Positions 9,493 through 18,349 of a DNA stretch of 64,000 nt are shown here, one piece after another; the stretch's first letter is position 1; each line of letters begins with the position of its first letter. The position numbers and the translations under genes are program-made. The notes beneath the pieces are model-generated. The model did not search any database. It was not told the origin of the DNA and saw only the letters and a program-made list of their open reading frames with translations. Source of the stretch: an uncultured Alteromonadaceae bacterium (GTDB lineage Bacteria; Pseudomonadota; Gammaproteobacteria; Enterobacterales; Alteromonadaceae); the NCBI GenBank assembly GCA_947503265.1, contig CANNDC010000005.1, forward strand, positions 186,001-250,000. Direction: 5' to 3'.

Positions 9493-12126
9493 TTAACTTA
9501 AATTTGGACCAAGCCACTTTTGTGCTTCGGCTAAGCTCCAGCCTTTTCTTGACGCATAGTCTTCAAGCTGATCTTGTTGAATTTGTGCTACCGCAAAATA
9601 ACGCGCGTCTGGATGGGAGAAATACCAACCAGAAACTGCAGCTCCTGGCCACATAGCATAGCTCTCTGTGAGCTTCATTCCGGTTCTGGATTCTGCATCC
9701 AACAAATCCCAAATGAGTTGTTTCTCGGTATGCTCTGGACAAGCAGCATAGCCGGGAGCAGGACGAATACCTTGGTATTTTTCGCGAATTAAATCGTCAT
9801 TGCTTAAGTCTTCATCTGTCGCAAAGCCCCATATGTCTTTGCGCACTTTTTCGTGCAGATATTCAGCAAAAGCTTCAGCCAATCTGTCTGCCAATGCTTT
9901 CACCATAATGCCATTGTAATCATCGCCGTTATCAATAAAGCTAGCTGCCAGTTCGTCTTCACCAATGCCAGCTGTCACGGCAAATGCGCCAATATAATCA
10001 GGGCGTTTTGATTGTTTTGGCGCAATATAATCACTTAGGCAGTAATTGAAGCCTTTAGGTTTGTCAGTTTGTTGTCGCAAATGATGAGCAACACCAGCAA
10101 TGTCCGAACGGCTTTCATCCGTGTATATCTCGATATCGTCATTCACTCTGTTGGCGGGGAAAATACCCACAACACCTTTGGCACCAAGCTGTTTTTCTTT
10201 AACCAATTGTTCCAACATTTGTGTCGCATCAGCAAATAGTTTTTGCGCTTCTTCACCCACCACTTCGTCTTCCAAAATACGCGGGTATTTGCCCGCCAAA
10301 GACCAAGTTAAGAAAAACGGCGTCCAATCAATGTAGTCAATCAGTTCCTCAAGGCCAACCTCAATGGTAGAAACCCCCAATGTGGCAGGTTTGGGCGGCT
10401 GATAAACTTGCCAATCGCAACTAAAGGCATTTTCCCTTGCTTGCGCTAATGTAATGGGTTTAGAGCGCGGTTTCTTGCGCGCGTGCTGGTCACGAACAGT
10501 AGCGTATTCTTTATCTAGTTGGGCAACGTATTCTGGGCGTAGTTCGTCCGAGATAAGTTTTTGGCAAACGCCGACAGCGCGACTCGCATTTGGTACATAA
10601 ACCACAGGAGAATCATAGTTCTGTTCAATTTTTACAGCGGTGTGGGCTTTTGAAGTGGTGGCGCCACCAATAAGCAAGGGGACAGAAAAGTCTAAACGTT
10701 GCATTTCTTTTGCCACATGTACCATTTCATCAAGGGACGGGGTAATCAAACCGGACAAACCGATCATCTCTACCTTTTCATCCTTCGCAACTTGCAAAAT
10801 TTTTGCTGCCGGGACCATGACGCCAAGGTCAATAATCTCGTAATTATTACACTGTAATACGACGCCCACGATATTTTTGCCAATGTCGTGAACATCGCCT
10901 TTCACCGTAGCCAGCAGTATTTTACCATTGCTACTGCTTTGATCCTTTTCCAGCTCTATAAAGGGTTCCAAATGCGCAACGGCTTTTTTCATCACTCGAG
11001 CAGATTTAACTACCTGAGGAAGGAACATCTTTCCTTCACCAAATAAATCCCCTACCACGTTCATACCGTCCATGAGCGGACCTTCAATCACGTGGAGTGG
11101 TTTTTCTGCATTCAGTCTGGCTTCTTCAGTATCCTCAATAATAAAATCGGTGATACCTTTTACTAGCGCATATTCTAATCGTTTGTTGACTGGAAACTCG
11201 CGCCATTCCAAATTCTCTTTGGCAACGACCTTACCGTCTCCTTGATATTTTGGAGCCAACGACAATAAGGTGTCAGTAGCTTCTGGATTGCGGTTTAGAA
11301 TGACATCTTCAACGGCATCTTTTAACTCAGCTGGAATATCATCATACACCGCGAGTTGTCCGGCGTTGACAATGCCCATGTCCATGCCAGCTTTGATGGC
11401 GTAGTACAAAAATACTGAGTGCATGGCTTCGCGAACAGGATTATTTCCACGAAACGAGAACGAAATATTCGATAAGCCACCTGATACATGACAATGTGGT
11501 AACTCACTACGGATCTGGCGAGTAGCTTCGATAAAATCAACTGCGTAGTTGTTATGCTCTTCAATACCCGTGGCTACAGCAAAAATATTCGGATCAAATA
11601 TAATATCTTCTGGTGGGAAATCGACTTTCTCGGTAAGCAACTCGTAGCTTCGTTTGCAGATCTCAAATTTACGCGCTTGCGTATCAGCCTGACCTGTCTC
11701 ATCAAATGCCATAACCACAGTGGCCGCGCCATAACGTTTAATTAATTTCGCTTGTTTAAGGAAAGACTCCTCCCCTTCCTTAAGACTAATAGAATTGACA
11801 ATGGCTTTACCTTGAACGCATTTCAATCCGGCTTCGATAACCGACCATTTTGATGAGTCGATCATGATGGGTACGCGAGAAATATCTGGCTCTGATGCGA
11901 TCAAATTTAAAAATCGTGTCATGGCAGCTTCTGAATCCAACATGGCTTCATCCATGTTGATATCGATAATTTGTGCGCCATTTTCTACTTGTTGCCTGGC
12001 AACATCGAGTGCTTTTTCGTAGTCGTCTTCTAAAATTAGGCGCTTAAACATGGCAGAGCCGGTAACGTTAGTTCGCTCACCTACATTGATAAAAGTTGCG
12101 CTAGCTTGTTGAGTCGTCTGTGACAT
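9493..12126 (-). CDS. metH: Methionine synthase, C-terminal polypeptide (folate, cobalamin and reactivation domains)
   Basis: This 877-residue protein corresponds to E. coli MetH from about residue 355 onward. Residues 12-285 form the methyltetrahydrofolate-binding domain ([21 protein letters not shown]). Residues 310-550 form the cap and cobalamin domains, with the cobalt ligand His413 in GDVHDIGKN. Residues 560-877 form the SAM-dependent reactivation domain ([15 protein letters not shown]). The homocysteine domain is missing here and is supplied by the next gene upstream. A TTG precedes the ATG at 12126; AGAGGA seven bases before this ATG supports the latter. A 9-base gap to the upstream stop with a good ribosome site argues for a genuine two-gene arrangement, not a frameshift. 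Confidence 0.95.
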   Translation of the reverse strand: MSQTTQQASATFINVGERTNVTGSAMFKRLILEDDYEKALDVARQQVENGAQIIDINMDEAMLDSEAAMTRFLNLIASEPDISRVPIMIDSSKWSVIEAGLKCVQGKAIVNSISLKEGEESFLKQAKLIKRYGAATVVMAFDETGQADTQARKFEICKRSYELLTEKVDFPPEDIIFDPNIFAVATGIEEHNNYAVDFIEATRQIRSELPHCHVSGGLSNISFSFRGNNPVREAMHSVFLYYAIKAGMDMGIVNAGQLAVYDDIPAELKDAVEDVILNRNPEATDTLLSLAPKYQGDGKVVAKENLEWREFPVNKRLEYALVKGITDFIIEDTEEARLNAEKPLHVIEGPLMDGMNVVGDLFGEGKMFLPQVVKSARVMKKAVAHLEPFIELEKDQSSSNGKILLATVKGDVHDIGKNIVGVVLQCNNYEIIDLGVMVPAAKILQVAKDEKVEMIGLSGLITPSLDEMVHVAKEMQRLDFSVPLLIGGATTSKAHTAVKIEQNYDSPVVYVPNASRAVGVCQKLISDELRPEYVAQLDKEYATVRDQHARKKPRSKPITLAQARENAFSCDWQVYQPPKPATLGVSTIEVGLEELIDYIDWTPFFLTWSLAGKYPRILEDEVVGEEAQKLFADATQMLEQLVKEKQLGAKGVVGIFPANRVNDDIEIYTDESRSDIAGVAHHLRQQTDKPKGFNYCLSDYIAPKQSKRPDYIGAFAVTAGIGEDELAASFIDNGDDYNGIMVKALADRLAEAFAEYLHEKVRKDIWGFATDEDLSNDDLIREKYQGIRPAPGYAACPEHTEKQLIWDLLDAESRTGMKLTESYAMWPGAAVSGWYFSHPDARYFAVAQIQQDQLEDYASRKGWSLAEAQKWLGPNLS

Positions 12127-12138
12127 CAATAATTCCTC

Positions 12139-13227
12139 TTAATGTACAAACGGCTCAAGGCCGGATAAACGAAGCTTAAAGTTTGATTCAATAGGTTTCC
12201 TAGGTTTAATACCTTGTACCGCATTGGCAATGGCCTGAATATGCTCAGGAGAGCTTCCACAGCATCCGCCGACGATATTCACTAAACCGGATTCAGCCCA
12301 TTCTTTAATGTGTATCGCCATTTCATCCCCCTCCATGTCGTACTCCCCAAATTCATTGGGAAGACCAGCATTAGGGTGAGCGGAAACCAAGCATTCCGCT
12401 TGATTCGATATTTCCTCGACATATTGTCTTAACAAATCTGGACCTAAAGCGCAGTTGAGCCCGAACGACAAAGGATTGGTATGACGCAAAGAGTAATAAA
12501 ACGCTTCTGCCGTTTGACCGGATAAGGTTCGACCTGAAGCATCGGTGATCGTACCGGAAATCATCACAGGCAAGGTTAAATTCAACTCATCAAATACGCT
12601 ATCTACGGCAAAAGCCGCCGCTTTGGCATTCAATGTATCAAATATGGTTTCGATTAAAATGAAATCTGCCCCACCTTCAATCAAGCCATGAGTTGCTTCA
12701 GAGTAGGCTTCTACCAGCTCATCGAAACTCACATTTCGCTTACCGGGATCATTGACATCTGGCGAAATTGACGCGGTGCGATTGGTTGGCCCAAGAACTC
12801 CCGCAACGAAACGAGGCTTATCTGGAGTTTCTAAAGTAAACTTATCCGCCGCCTCTCTGGCAAGCTTGGTCGCAGCGATATTAATCTCTTTGGCGAGGGA
12901 CTGCATGTCATAGTCTGCCATGGAGATAGTGGTCGCATTGAAGGTATTGGTTTCAATGATATCAGCACCCGCATCTAAATATTCACAATGTATATCATAA
13001 ATAATTTTAGGTTGTGACAGCACCAGCAAGTCGTTATTACCTTTAACATCGCAATGCCAATCTACGAATCTTTCGCCACGATAATCATCTTCTTCGAGTT
13101 TATATCGTTGGATCATAGTACCCATAGCGCCATCAAGGATGAGGATACGGTCTTTTGCTATCTCTGAAACTGATTGTTTACTATTAGTAGGTAATTTTGC
13201 TACCGTTGTCGTCAACGCCTTTCTCAC
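12139..13227 (-). CDS. metH: Methionine synthase, N-terminal polypeptide (homocysteine S-methyltransferase domain)
   Basis: This 362-residue protein matches E. coli MetH residues 1 to about 350. [12 protein letters not shown] begins the barrel. NCALGP and [10 protein letters not shown] provide the three zinc-binding Cys that activate homocysteine. It ends with LRLSGLEP, the linker just before the folate domain, then a stop. The break therefore falls exactly at the domain border, and the catalytic partner is the next gene. The start shown is a GTG with a weak ribosome site; TTG at 13215 is an alternative. An inverted repeat, AATTGTC/GACAATT at 13242-13261, lies just upstream. Confidence 0.93.
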   Translation of the reverse strand: MRKALTTTVAKLPTNSKQSVSEIAKDRILILDGAMGTMIQRYKLEEDDYRGERFVDWHCDVKGNNDLLVLSQPKIIYDIHCEYLDAGADIIETNTFNATTISMADYDMQSLAKEINIAATKLAREAADKFTLETPDKPRFVAGVLGPTNRTASISPDVNDPGKRNVSFDELVEAYSEATHGLIEGGADFILIETIFDTLNAKAAAFAVDSVFDELNLTLPVMISGTITDASGRTLSGQTAEAFYYSLRHTNPLSFGLNCALGPDLLRQYVEEISNQAECLVSAHPNAGLPNEFGEYDMEGDEMAIHIKEWAESGLVNIVGGCCGSSPEHIQAIANAVQGIKPRKPIESNFKLRLSGLEPFVH

Positions 13228-13275
13228 TTATTTCTTCAATTAATTGTCAATTTGGACAATTCAAATTCTACCATT

Positions 13276-14196
13276 TTAATCCGACAAGTCGTCCAGATTA
13301 AACGGCGTCGTTTGATATACATAATAATTTAACCAGTTGGTAAACAACAGAGTGCCATGAGAACGCCAGCGCATGATAACTGGCGCACTGGGGTCATCTT
13401 GTTGATAATAGTTTTCTGGCACTTTTGGCTCTTTATTGTTGGCAATATCGCGATGAAACTCTTGATCTAACGTTTCAGCTTCGTACTCAGGATGACCTGT
13501 CAAAAACACCAATCGTTTGTCTTCAGATGCGACCAGATAAGCACCGGTTTTATCCGAGCTAGCAAGTACTTTCAACCCGTCTATTTGCTCGTACACATCC
13601 ATCGGAATTTCGCCAAATCGAGAATGGGGTGCATAAAATTCAGGATCAAACCCTCTGACCAATTCATCATGAGGATCACGGACTTGGTGACGAAAAACAC
13701 CAGATAATTTCTCCGGACGCATGATGCGATTCTTACCGTAAAAATGATAAGCCGCTGCGTGGGCAGCCCAGCACGAAAACAAGGTTGATTGCACATGTTT
13801 GCGAGCCCACTCCATAATGCGCGTGATTGTATCCCAATACTTGACGTCTGCATAATCCAAGTGGGCAATGGGTGCACCAGTAATTATCAATCCATCATAT
13901 TTTTTATGGGCCACTTCATCGAACAAATAATAAAAATTATCCATATGCGCTTTAGGCGTGTTTTTAGGAGCCTGATTATCGATGCGAATCAAATCAATAT
14001 TTATCTGCAAAGGGGTATTGGATAACAATCGGAGGATCTGCACTTCCGTTTCGATCTTGTTAGGCATCAAGTTTAAAATCGCGACTTCAAGTGGTCGAAT
14101 ATCTTGCCTAGATGCCTGTTCATTATCCATTACGAATATGTTCTCCGCATTCAAGATACCTTGAGCAGGCAGTTCTTCGTGAATTCGAATAGGCAT
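13276..14196 (-). CDS. metA: Homoserine O-acyltransferase (MetA; probably succinyltransferase)
   Basis: This 306-residue enzyme acylates homoserine, the first committed step of methionine synthesis. The nucleophile Cys142 lies in LFSCWAAHA; His235 and Glu237 in TGHPEYEAE complete the site, at the same numbering as E. coli MetA. Position 111, which decides acyl donor in this family (Gly for succinyl-CoA, Glu for acetyl-CoA), is Ala, so succinyl-CoA is favoured but not certain. The frame opens at 14208, but GGAG six bases before the ATG at 14196 and the family start MPIRI fix the start. It is first in a leftward metA-metH operon behind a MetJ operator. Confidence 0.95.
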   Translation of the reverse strand: MPIRIHEELPAQGILNAENIFVMDNEQASRQDIRPLEVAILNLMPNKIETEVQILRLLSNTPLQINIDLIRIDNQAPKNTPKAHMDNFYYLFDEVAHKKYDGLIITGAPIAHLDYADVKYWDTITRIMEWARKHVQSTLFSCWAAHAAAYHFYGKNRIMRPEKLSGVFRHQVRDPHDELVRGFDPEFYAPHSRFGEIPMDVYEQIDGLKVLASSDKTGAYLVASEDKRLVFLTGHPEYEAETLDQEFHRDIANNKEPKVPENYYQQDDPSAPVIMRWRSHGTLLFTNWLNYYVYQTTPFNLDDLSD

Positions 14197-14252
14197 AACA
14201 AACTCCAATTAAACAATAATGGCGCAAATTTCCCTTAATTTGGAGGGAAAGT

Positions 14253-14284
14253 CAACATCTTTACGTCTAGACGTCTAAATGGAT
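14253..14284. promoter_or_regulatory. MetJ operator (tandem met boxes) before metA
   Basis: Four contiguous 8-mers read CAACATCT, TTACGTCT, AGACGTCT and AAATGGAT. The third is a perfect match to the MetJ consensus AGACGTCT, the second matches six of eight and the outer ones are weaker. Tandem 8-bp spacing is what MetJ dimers need to bind cooperatively with SAM. The site is about 57 bases upstream of the metA start. It predicts repression of metA and the downstream metH pair when SAM is plentiful. metJ itself is not in the window. Confidence 0.85.
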
Positions 14285-14528
14285 GTTTGAAATTAGAAAT
14301 AATTGCTCTGACTGTTATTTAGTTTAAGTTCAATTGAATAGATAGCAGTCGTAGGCTTTTATTGATTTTTTCGATATTAATTGACAATAAAGTGCCATGA
14401 AGAGCCAGTCAAGACTCACTGAGTTGCTTAGCAGACATGACGCATTACTATAATGTGCGTAAAATGCTTGGCTAAAATTAGCGACTTAGGAGCACAAGGT
14501 AAGCTTATTGCATCCTTTGCGTAACTTG
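14285..14528. other. Intergenic region between metA operator and the accessory region
   Basis: No gene is seen here. A TATAAT within an imperfect inverted repeat (CGCATTA/TAATGTGCG, near 14440-14458) could be a -10 element, but no matching -35 is convincing. This marks the left edge of the AT-rich accessory region. Confidence 0.4.
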
Positions 14529-15035
14529 TTAGTTTGATTTTTTCTTCTTTTTATCAATAACAAAGAAAATACCAGCAATAAAAAAGCTAACTAACCCAGC
14601 CCAACCAGCTAAACTACTATTTGAAGCGTAAGCTTCGACCATACTCTCATAACTTCGGATGGTTTTGCCGTCTTTGGTTAATTCATAAATTGTATGATAA
14701 CTATTTTCGTCAAAAGGCGGAGAATGTGAATCGGTTTGATCATATAAAATTGATATGGCTGAACCTTGGCTTGCCAATGCAGAGTGAGTTTTACTCGTTT
14801 GACCGCCGATTGAGTGATAAATTAAATGGGTATCGTTATTTTGAAATTTGAACCTTAAATTGTCACCATGCTTTCCTGTTGCTTTTACCCAGTCTATTTT
14901 ACCTTGGAGTTGAGTTAATTCTGACTTAGGTAATACTTTACCGCTCACTAAAAATAGAATTAACAAACCTAAACCAAGCAAAGCACAAACTAAAGCTGAC
15001 GTCTGAATATCATTTAATTTCATATATGCGTGCAT
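14529..15035 (-). CDS. Small membrane protein of unknown function (two transmembrane segments)
   Basis: This 168-residue protein has a hydrophobic segment at residues 13-31 and a second at about 143-160, ending in a very basic tail (DKKKKKSN). The roughly 110 residues between them are polar with beta-like character, reminiscent of DUF3592 membrane proteins, but this is only a resemblance. It lies at the downstream end of the orphan Rhs cassette array, on the same strand. It could be a last immunity-type gene whose toxin part has been lost; nothing in its own sequence proves this. Confidence 0.55.
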   Translation of the reverse strand: MHAYMKLNDIQTSALVCALLGLGLLILFLVSGKVLPKSELTQLQGKIDWVKATGKHGDNLRFKFQNNDTHLIYHSIGGQTSKTHSALASQGSAISILYDQTDSHSPPFDENSYHTIYELTKDGKTIRSYESMVEAYASNSSLAGWAGLVSFFIAGIFFVIDKKKKKSN

Positions 15036-15527
15036 TTTATCTCACAATTTGATGAGAAGTATCAAACCTGTTGACCCCCTGTTCTAAAAACCTTTGATGG
15101 GTTCTATCGAAATTATTGTCCGTTTATTGCGGCGAACACATAGGAAGAAGGATAAGGATAGTCAATTGCGCTTTGCTGAATCTGCAAATATTCCGGTATT
15201 TTAATGTACAGGTGTCCCCGTGAATTCGATTCTGCTCTTCATTAATGGACTGACATAAGACTAAATTGTGGCTTTTATCCGTCTCTATAATAATGTCTTC
15301 ATATAATTGAGCAATGTTTGAGTATCTACATTATTGGACGTAAAACAGTTTTACTAACTTCAGCTCATTACTCTTTTTTCAAAGCCCAACAACGTTTAAT
15401 GATCTTGTATCGCTTTTCCCGTCACGCGAAAAGCGATACAAATATTCGATTGCAAGATTACAACCCTAGATACGTGAGATAGCTCTAAATTCTCGTCACT
15501 CTATACCAGTGTTCCAAAAAATTAAAC
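15036..15527. other. Non-coding 492-base stretch with a long perfect hairpin
   Basis: No credible gene is present. The stretch contains the hairpin at 15405-15441. It separates two small membrane-protein genes of the cassette array and is probably debris from earlier cassettes. Confidence 0.5.
15405..15441. repeat. Perfect 14-bp inverted repeat
   Basis: TTGTATCGCTTTTC (15405-15418) pairs perfectly with GAAAAGCGATACAA (15428-15441) around a 9-base loop. There is no T-run on either side, so it is not a typical terminator. It lies downstream of the small gene at 15528 and may be a transcript-end hairpin or the relic of a mobile element. Confidence 0.6.
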
Positions 15528-15956
15528 TTAATCTTTTGGTATCGTTTTCAGCATACTTACTTCGACTGTGCTCTGGTTCATATCTGGTAACACTATAGCG
15601 TAATCGTCAATAACTTGATTTATATTGATAGTTCTACCAGTTGTTAATTTTCTGAACACTACGGTATTTTTTTCATAAATATATACGAGCTTAACGCCAA
15701 GTAAATTTTTTATCAGTTTTACCTTTACATACCTATCATCAATAGTAGTAGAAACTTCTGCTGACACTGAAAACAAAAAAGCTAGTAATATACAAGTGAA
15801 AACAAAAAGTGTATCAACAAGCCAACTTCCACCGATTTCGAATCGCATTTTGGTGATTAAAAAAACAAATGCAATCAGCGCAATAAGCTTCAAAACATTG
15901 GTGAGGTTGTTGTTTTTTAATACAAACTTTTTGTTGTATCTGCAATTAACACTCAT
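15528..15956 (-). CDS. Small membrane protein, candidate Rhs-cassette immunity protein
   Basis: This 142-residue protein has two hydrophobic segments (about residues 20-35 and 45-65) followed by a soluble, beta-rich tail of about 75 residues. The ATG follows directly after the stop codon of a toxin-tail remnant (TAA-ATG, no gap), the usual layout of a toxin-immunity pair. No family is recognised. As a membrane protein it would suit a toxin acting on the inner membrane. It still looks intact although its toxin partner is broken. Confidence 0.6.
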   Translation of the reverse strand: MSVNCRYNKKFVLKNNNLTNVLKLIALIAFVFLITKMRFEIGGSWLVDTLFVFTCILLAFLFSVSAEVSTTIDDRYVKVKLIKNLLGVKLVYIYEKNTVVFRKLTTGRTININQVIDDYAIVLPDMNQSTVEVSMLKTIPKD

Positions 15957-16133
15957 TTAATTTTCTTCTTGTTCTTTTAATGTTTCATTTATGATCTCTG
16001 CACCGGCGTCTTATAGAGGTGTCGCAATAGTGTTTTTTGTAGCTGGGATAGCCGCTTGTCCAAACGCACCTATTTGCCCTGCTTTAGCCAAACTAGGAGG
16101 CTTTAGATTCAAAACAATGAAAAATGTCTAGTC
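15957..16133 (-). pseudogene. Remnant of an Rhs C-terminal toxin tail
   Basis: An open stretch reads IGAFGQAAIPATKNTIATPL, then a TAA stop, then DAGAEIINETLKEQEEN and the final stop, running directly into the gene at 15956. The tail resembles the end of the remnant at 16448-16666 (PAVKNSIEAASEA...NEIKEE), so the two are related toxin ends. The Rhs core sequence is absent and the upstream part is lost. It is classed as a decayed cassette because of the in-frame stop and missing N-terminal part. Confidence 0.6.
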
Positions 16134-16185
16134 TTCATATGGGACTGTATCCAGTCAAGTATTGTTCATATGCTCTATTTAATAA

Positions 16186-16455
16186 TTATTCGCTTGAGGC
16201 TTTCGTTTTATCTTTAGCGCCAAAAGATCCTAGCCACAGAAACAAGAGAGCAAAAGCTAACTTTTTAAATAAGTAAGCGTAATAGCCCCAACCTTCTCCT
16301 TTTTCAGTGATCACTCCGCCAGAGTTCGCAATACCTGTTGATAAAACAACATAAACATCTTGTAAAAATGGTATCGACACAATAATCATTGTAATTCTGA
16401 ACGCTAACAGATACTTTTTATCTAAATAAACTACTAGTGGTCCTCCCTTAGTCAT
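16186..16455 (-). CDS. Small membrane protein, candidate Rhs-cassette immunity protein
   Basis: This 89-residue protein has two likely membrane segments (about residues 17-42 and 67-80) and a charged C-terminus (GAKDKTKASSE). The ATG at 16455 overlaps the last codons of the upstream toxin-tail remnant, which suggests translational coupling; a TTG at 16464 is a less likely start. No family match is recognised. By position it is the immunity partner of the remnant at 16448-16666. Confidence 0.55.
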   Translation of the reverse strand: MTKGGPLVVYLDKKYLLAFRITMIIVSIPFLQDVYVVLSTGIANSGGVITEKGEGWGYYAYLFKKLAFALLFLWLGSFGAKDKTKASSE

Positions 16456-16666
16456 TGTTATCAATCTCTTCTTTTATCTCATTTCTAATAACTGTCTGGG
16501 ACGCTTCAGAGGCCGCCTCTATACTGTTTTTAACTGCTGGAGAAGCACTTTCAGCGACTCCATTAGCTATTTTTGCAATAGTCCCGACTGATTTCATGCC
16601 TCTAACGTGTAGCACAGTTTCAGTTGCAAATTCAGTTACCGTTTCATCCGCTGGTTCAAGGGCGGA
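16448..16666 (-). pseudogene. Remnant of an Rhs C-terminal toxin tail
   Basis: A 72-codon open stretch preceded in frame by a TAG and without an evident start gives a peptide containing MKSVGTIAKIANGVAESA and SPAVKNSIEAASEASQ, ending NEIKEEIDNND. It resembles the ends of Gly/Ala-rich Rhs C-termini and the remnant at 15957-16133. The Rhs core end (YYDPVIGRF) is missing. It overlaps the small membrane-protein gene that follows. It is interpreted as the residue of an older cassette whose front was lost to recombination. Confidence 0.55.
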
Positions 16667-16866
16667 CTAGAGATTTCGATAGTTAATTCGGGTTAAATTT
16701 TCATCATGTTGTTTCAAATAAACAAATCAGTGAAATCTCCTCGCAAGGAAAGAAAAACAGATGTATTCGGCAGAAGTTAGCTTTTTTAAACTAAGCGAAA
16801 TCATATAGTAAAATAAGACCCGCCGATGTTAGGTTTTGGATTCAGCGGCAATCTATCATTCCAACT

Positions 16867-17130
16867 TTACAAGTTTAATGCGTAGACAGCATCTCCAAAG
16901 TCAAAAAAAGCTAGCATTCCCAATCCAACAAATATCAATACTGTACCAAACGAATTCTGATGACCAGAGGACATTTCAACACTGATATTGCTTCGATCAC
17001 TTTTTTTTACATAGCTGTTTATTCCACTTGTTCCAGAACTAATAGTTAATTTGATAGGCCTGCTAAACAGCAAAAAACACCCCAAAAGCAAAATAATTAT
17101 TGCTACCATATCAGAATCAAAAAATGTCAT
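16867..17130 (-). CDS. Small membrane protein of the Rhs array
   Basis: This 87-residue protein has hydrophobic segments at about residues 8-23 and 62-77 joined by a polar loop (SSGTSGINSYVKKSDRS). Its ATG overlaps the end of the gene at 17127 by 4 bases, so the two are probably one unit. Unknown family. Together they sit where the immunity gene of the cassette at 17460-18077 would be expected. Confidence 0.5.
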   Translation of the reverse strand: MTFFDSDMVAIIILLLGCFLLFSRPIKLTISSGTSGINSYVKKSDRSNISVEMSSGHQNSFGTVLIFVGLGMLAFFDFGDAVYALNL

Positions 17131-17453
17131 GCTGTCCCCTTAGCTTTCTTAAAGCTTCCATGCCGTGATATCCGGTGATATAAAATAAAACTTCTGATAT
17201 ATGGGCAAATAAACGTGTAAAAAACCGACAAGGCTAAATCTCTGCTATCAAACGTGTGATGATTAATGATCGCGCACAAAAGAGGCATTGACACAGATAA
17301 AACTACAAATGGAAAACATATCCATGCAACTAAATATTGTATTCTAAACGAATAAAATAATTGCGTATCAACAATCCCGCTTAGAATAAACAAAATAACC
17401 AAAAAGATGCTAAATAAATTACATATTTTCTATATTTTAAGGAAATTCATCAT
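17127..17453 (-). pseudogene. Membrane protein gene with early in-frame TAG, candidate immunity gene of cassette 4
   Basis: An ATG at 17450-17453, seven bases after the stop of cassette 4 and with AGGGA before it, opens a frame MNFLKI. A TAG at 17430-17432 interrupts it, and the same frame then runs on for 100 codons without a stop, encoding a strongly hydrophobic protein with two to three membrane segments. Translation could restart at a TTG at 17402 (91 residues), but that lacks a ribosome site. Either the gene is freshly broken or the TAG is read. No family is recognised. Confidence 0.5.
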
Positions 17454-17459
17454 TTATCC

Positions 17460-18077
17460 CTAAAGCTTATCGAGATCAACTTCAAATTCTATTTTTATCT
17501 TTCCTGCGTGCACACCAAGTGTGGCCTTGTTATCCGTAGACACATGCCCAGCCTTACCAGGACCCATTTTAAGGTTTGAGGATGGCCCTTCCATTTTGTC
17601 TGTATGTATTCCGTCTACTGGACTAACACTAACCTAAATATCGGCAACTTTACCTTCAATTTTCACCGTGCCTGTTTGATTACTCAATGTTCCCCCTCCA
17701 GTCGCAGACAGCTCTATTTTAGGTGCTTCATCTGCCGATAATACTACTGATACCGCTGCTGAATATCCAACTTCCAAATCTACAACTCCGGGGATCTTTC
17801 TGGTTACTTGAGCACCAGGTCCATAGCCAACCTTTAATGTAGAGGCTTTGGCTATCTTTCCTAAAGCTTGTCTGCCAGCTTCCTCTTGAGTTAGAAGTGC
17901 AGCGTGGTAACCAAATTTGCCATCAGGATCAACATATTTGTATGGGTTGTTGTTGGCATAGGTATATCGGTTGAAACCATGTGCGATGCTGTTACCACGT
18001 TGAATATGCCCCAAAGCATCGACAGGATCATTTGAGTAAAACCGCCCTATGACTGGATCATAGTATCGTGCCTGCAT
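17460..18077 (-). pseudogene. Orphan Rhs C-terminal cassette 4, interrupted by TAG
   Basis: The frame begins at the Rhs core end (QARYYDPVIGRFYSNDPV) and continues with FNRYTYANNNPYKYVDPDG, the standard end of an Rhs repeat shell. A unique C-terminus of about 95 residues follows before a TAG at 17634-17636. The same frame continues another 57 codons, ending in IKIEFEVDLDKL at 17460. The C-terminus is beta-like and rich in Val, Ser and Gly, with no catalytic motif recognised. There is no Rhs body upstream. It is probably a displaced toxin module that has since been inactivated. Confidence 0.75.
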
Positions 18078-18082
18078 ATAAA

Positions 18083-18262
18083 ATAATCGGAATCACGATA
18101 CAGACTATTTTCTTGAGGAAAAACAAGCGGTTTGCTTAAATCAACCTCAACATCCTTTATAAGCGTATAGACATTCGCTTATAGTTCTGCGGTTAATGGC
18201 TCTAATTTGTCAAAATGAGCTTCAATGTCGTTTGCAAGCCTTGATAAGAATTCAGTCTGCAT
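18083..18262 (-). pseudogene. Truncated gene remnant fused to the front of cassette 4
   Basis: From the ATG at 18262 the frame reads MQTEFLSRLANDIEAHFDKL, then TAA after 27 codons, then continues open (VYTLIKDVEVDLSKPLVFPQ) to the point where the Rhs core end of cassette 4 begins. A ribosome site (GAGG) precedes the ATG. It looks like a small immunity-type gene whose end was replaced by the incoming cassette, giving a recombination scar at the TATATGCAGG junction. Confidence 0.5.
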
Positions 18263-18349
18263 TTTAGTGATTCCTCTATACCTAGCGTCCTTAATTTTCA
18301 GTTTAATTCCTTATTGGCATTTACATCTCTTGTTTGATAAAGAAATGAT

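Noticed and set aside
9493..13227. Frameshift or sequencing error splitting metH
   Set aside because: The second gene has its own ribosome site and extra N-terminal residues, and the break is exactly between domains.
15381..15441. CCCAACAACG next to a hairpin (and again near 19272) as a possible integron attC site
   Set aside because: The stem is perfect and lacks the imperfect pairing with extrahelical bases of attC, no GTTRRRY core site was found at the other end, and no integrase is in the window.
16455..16670. Forward-strand ORF of 71 codons over the remnant
   Set aside because: It lies on the opposite strand of a stretch that makes better sense as the tail of an Rhs toxin, and has no ribosome site.
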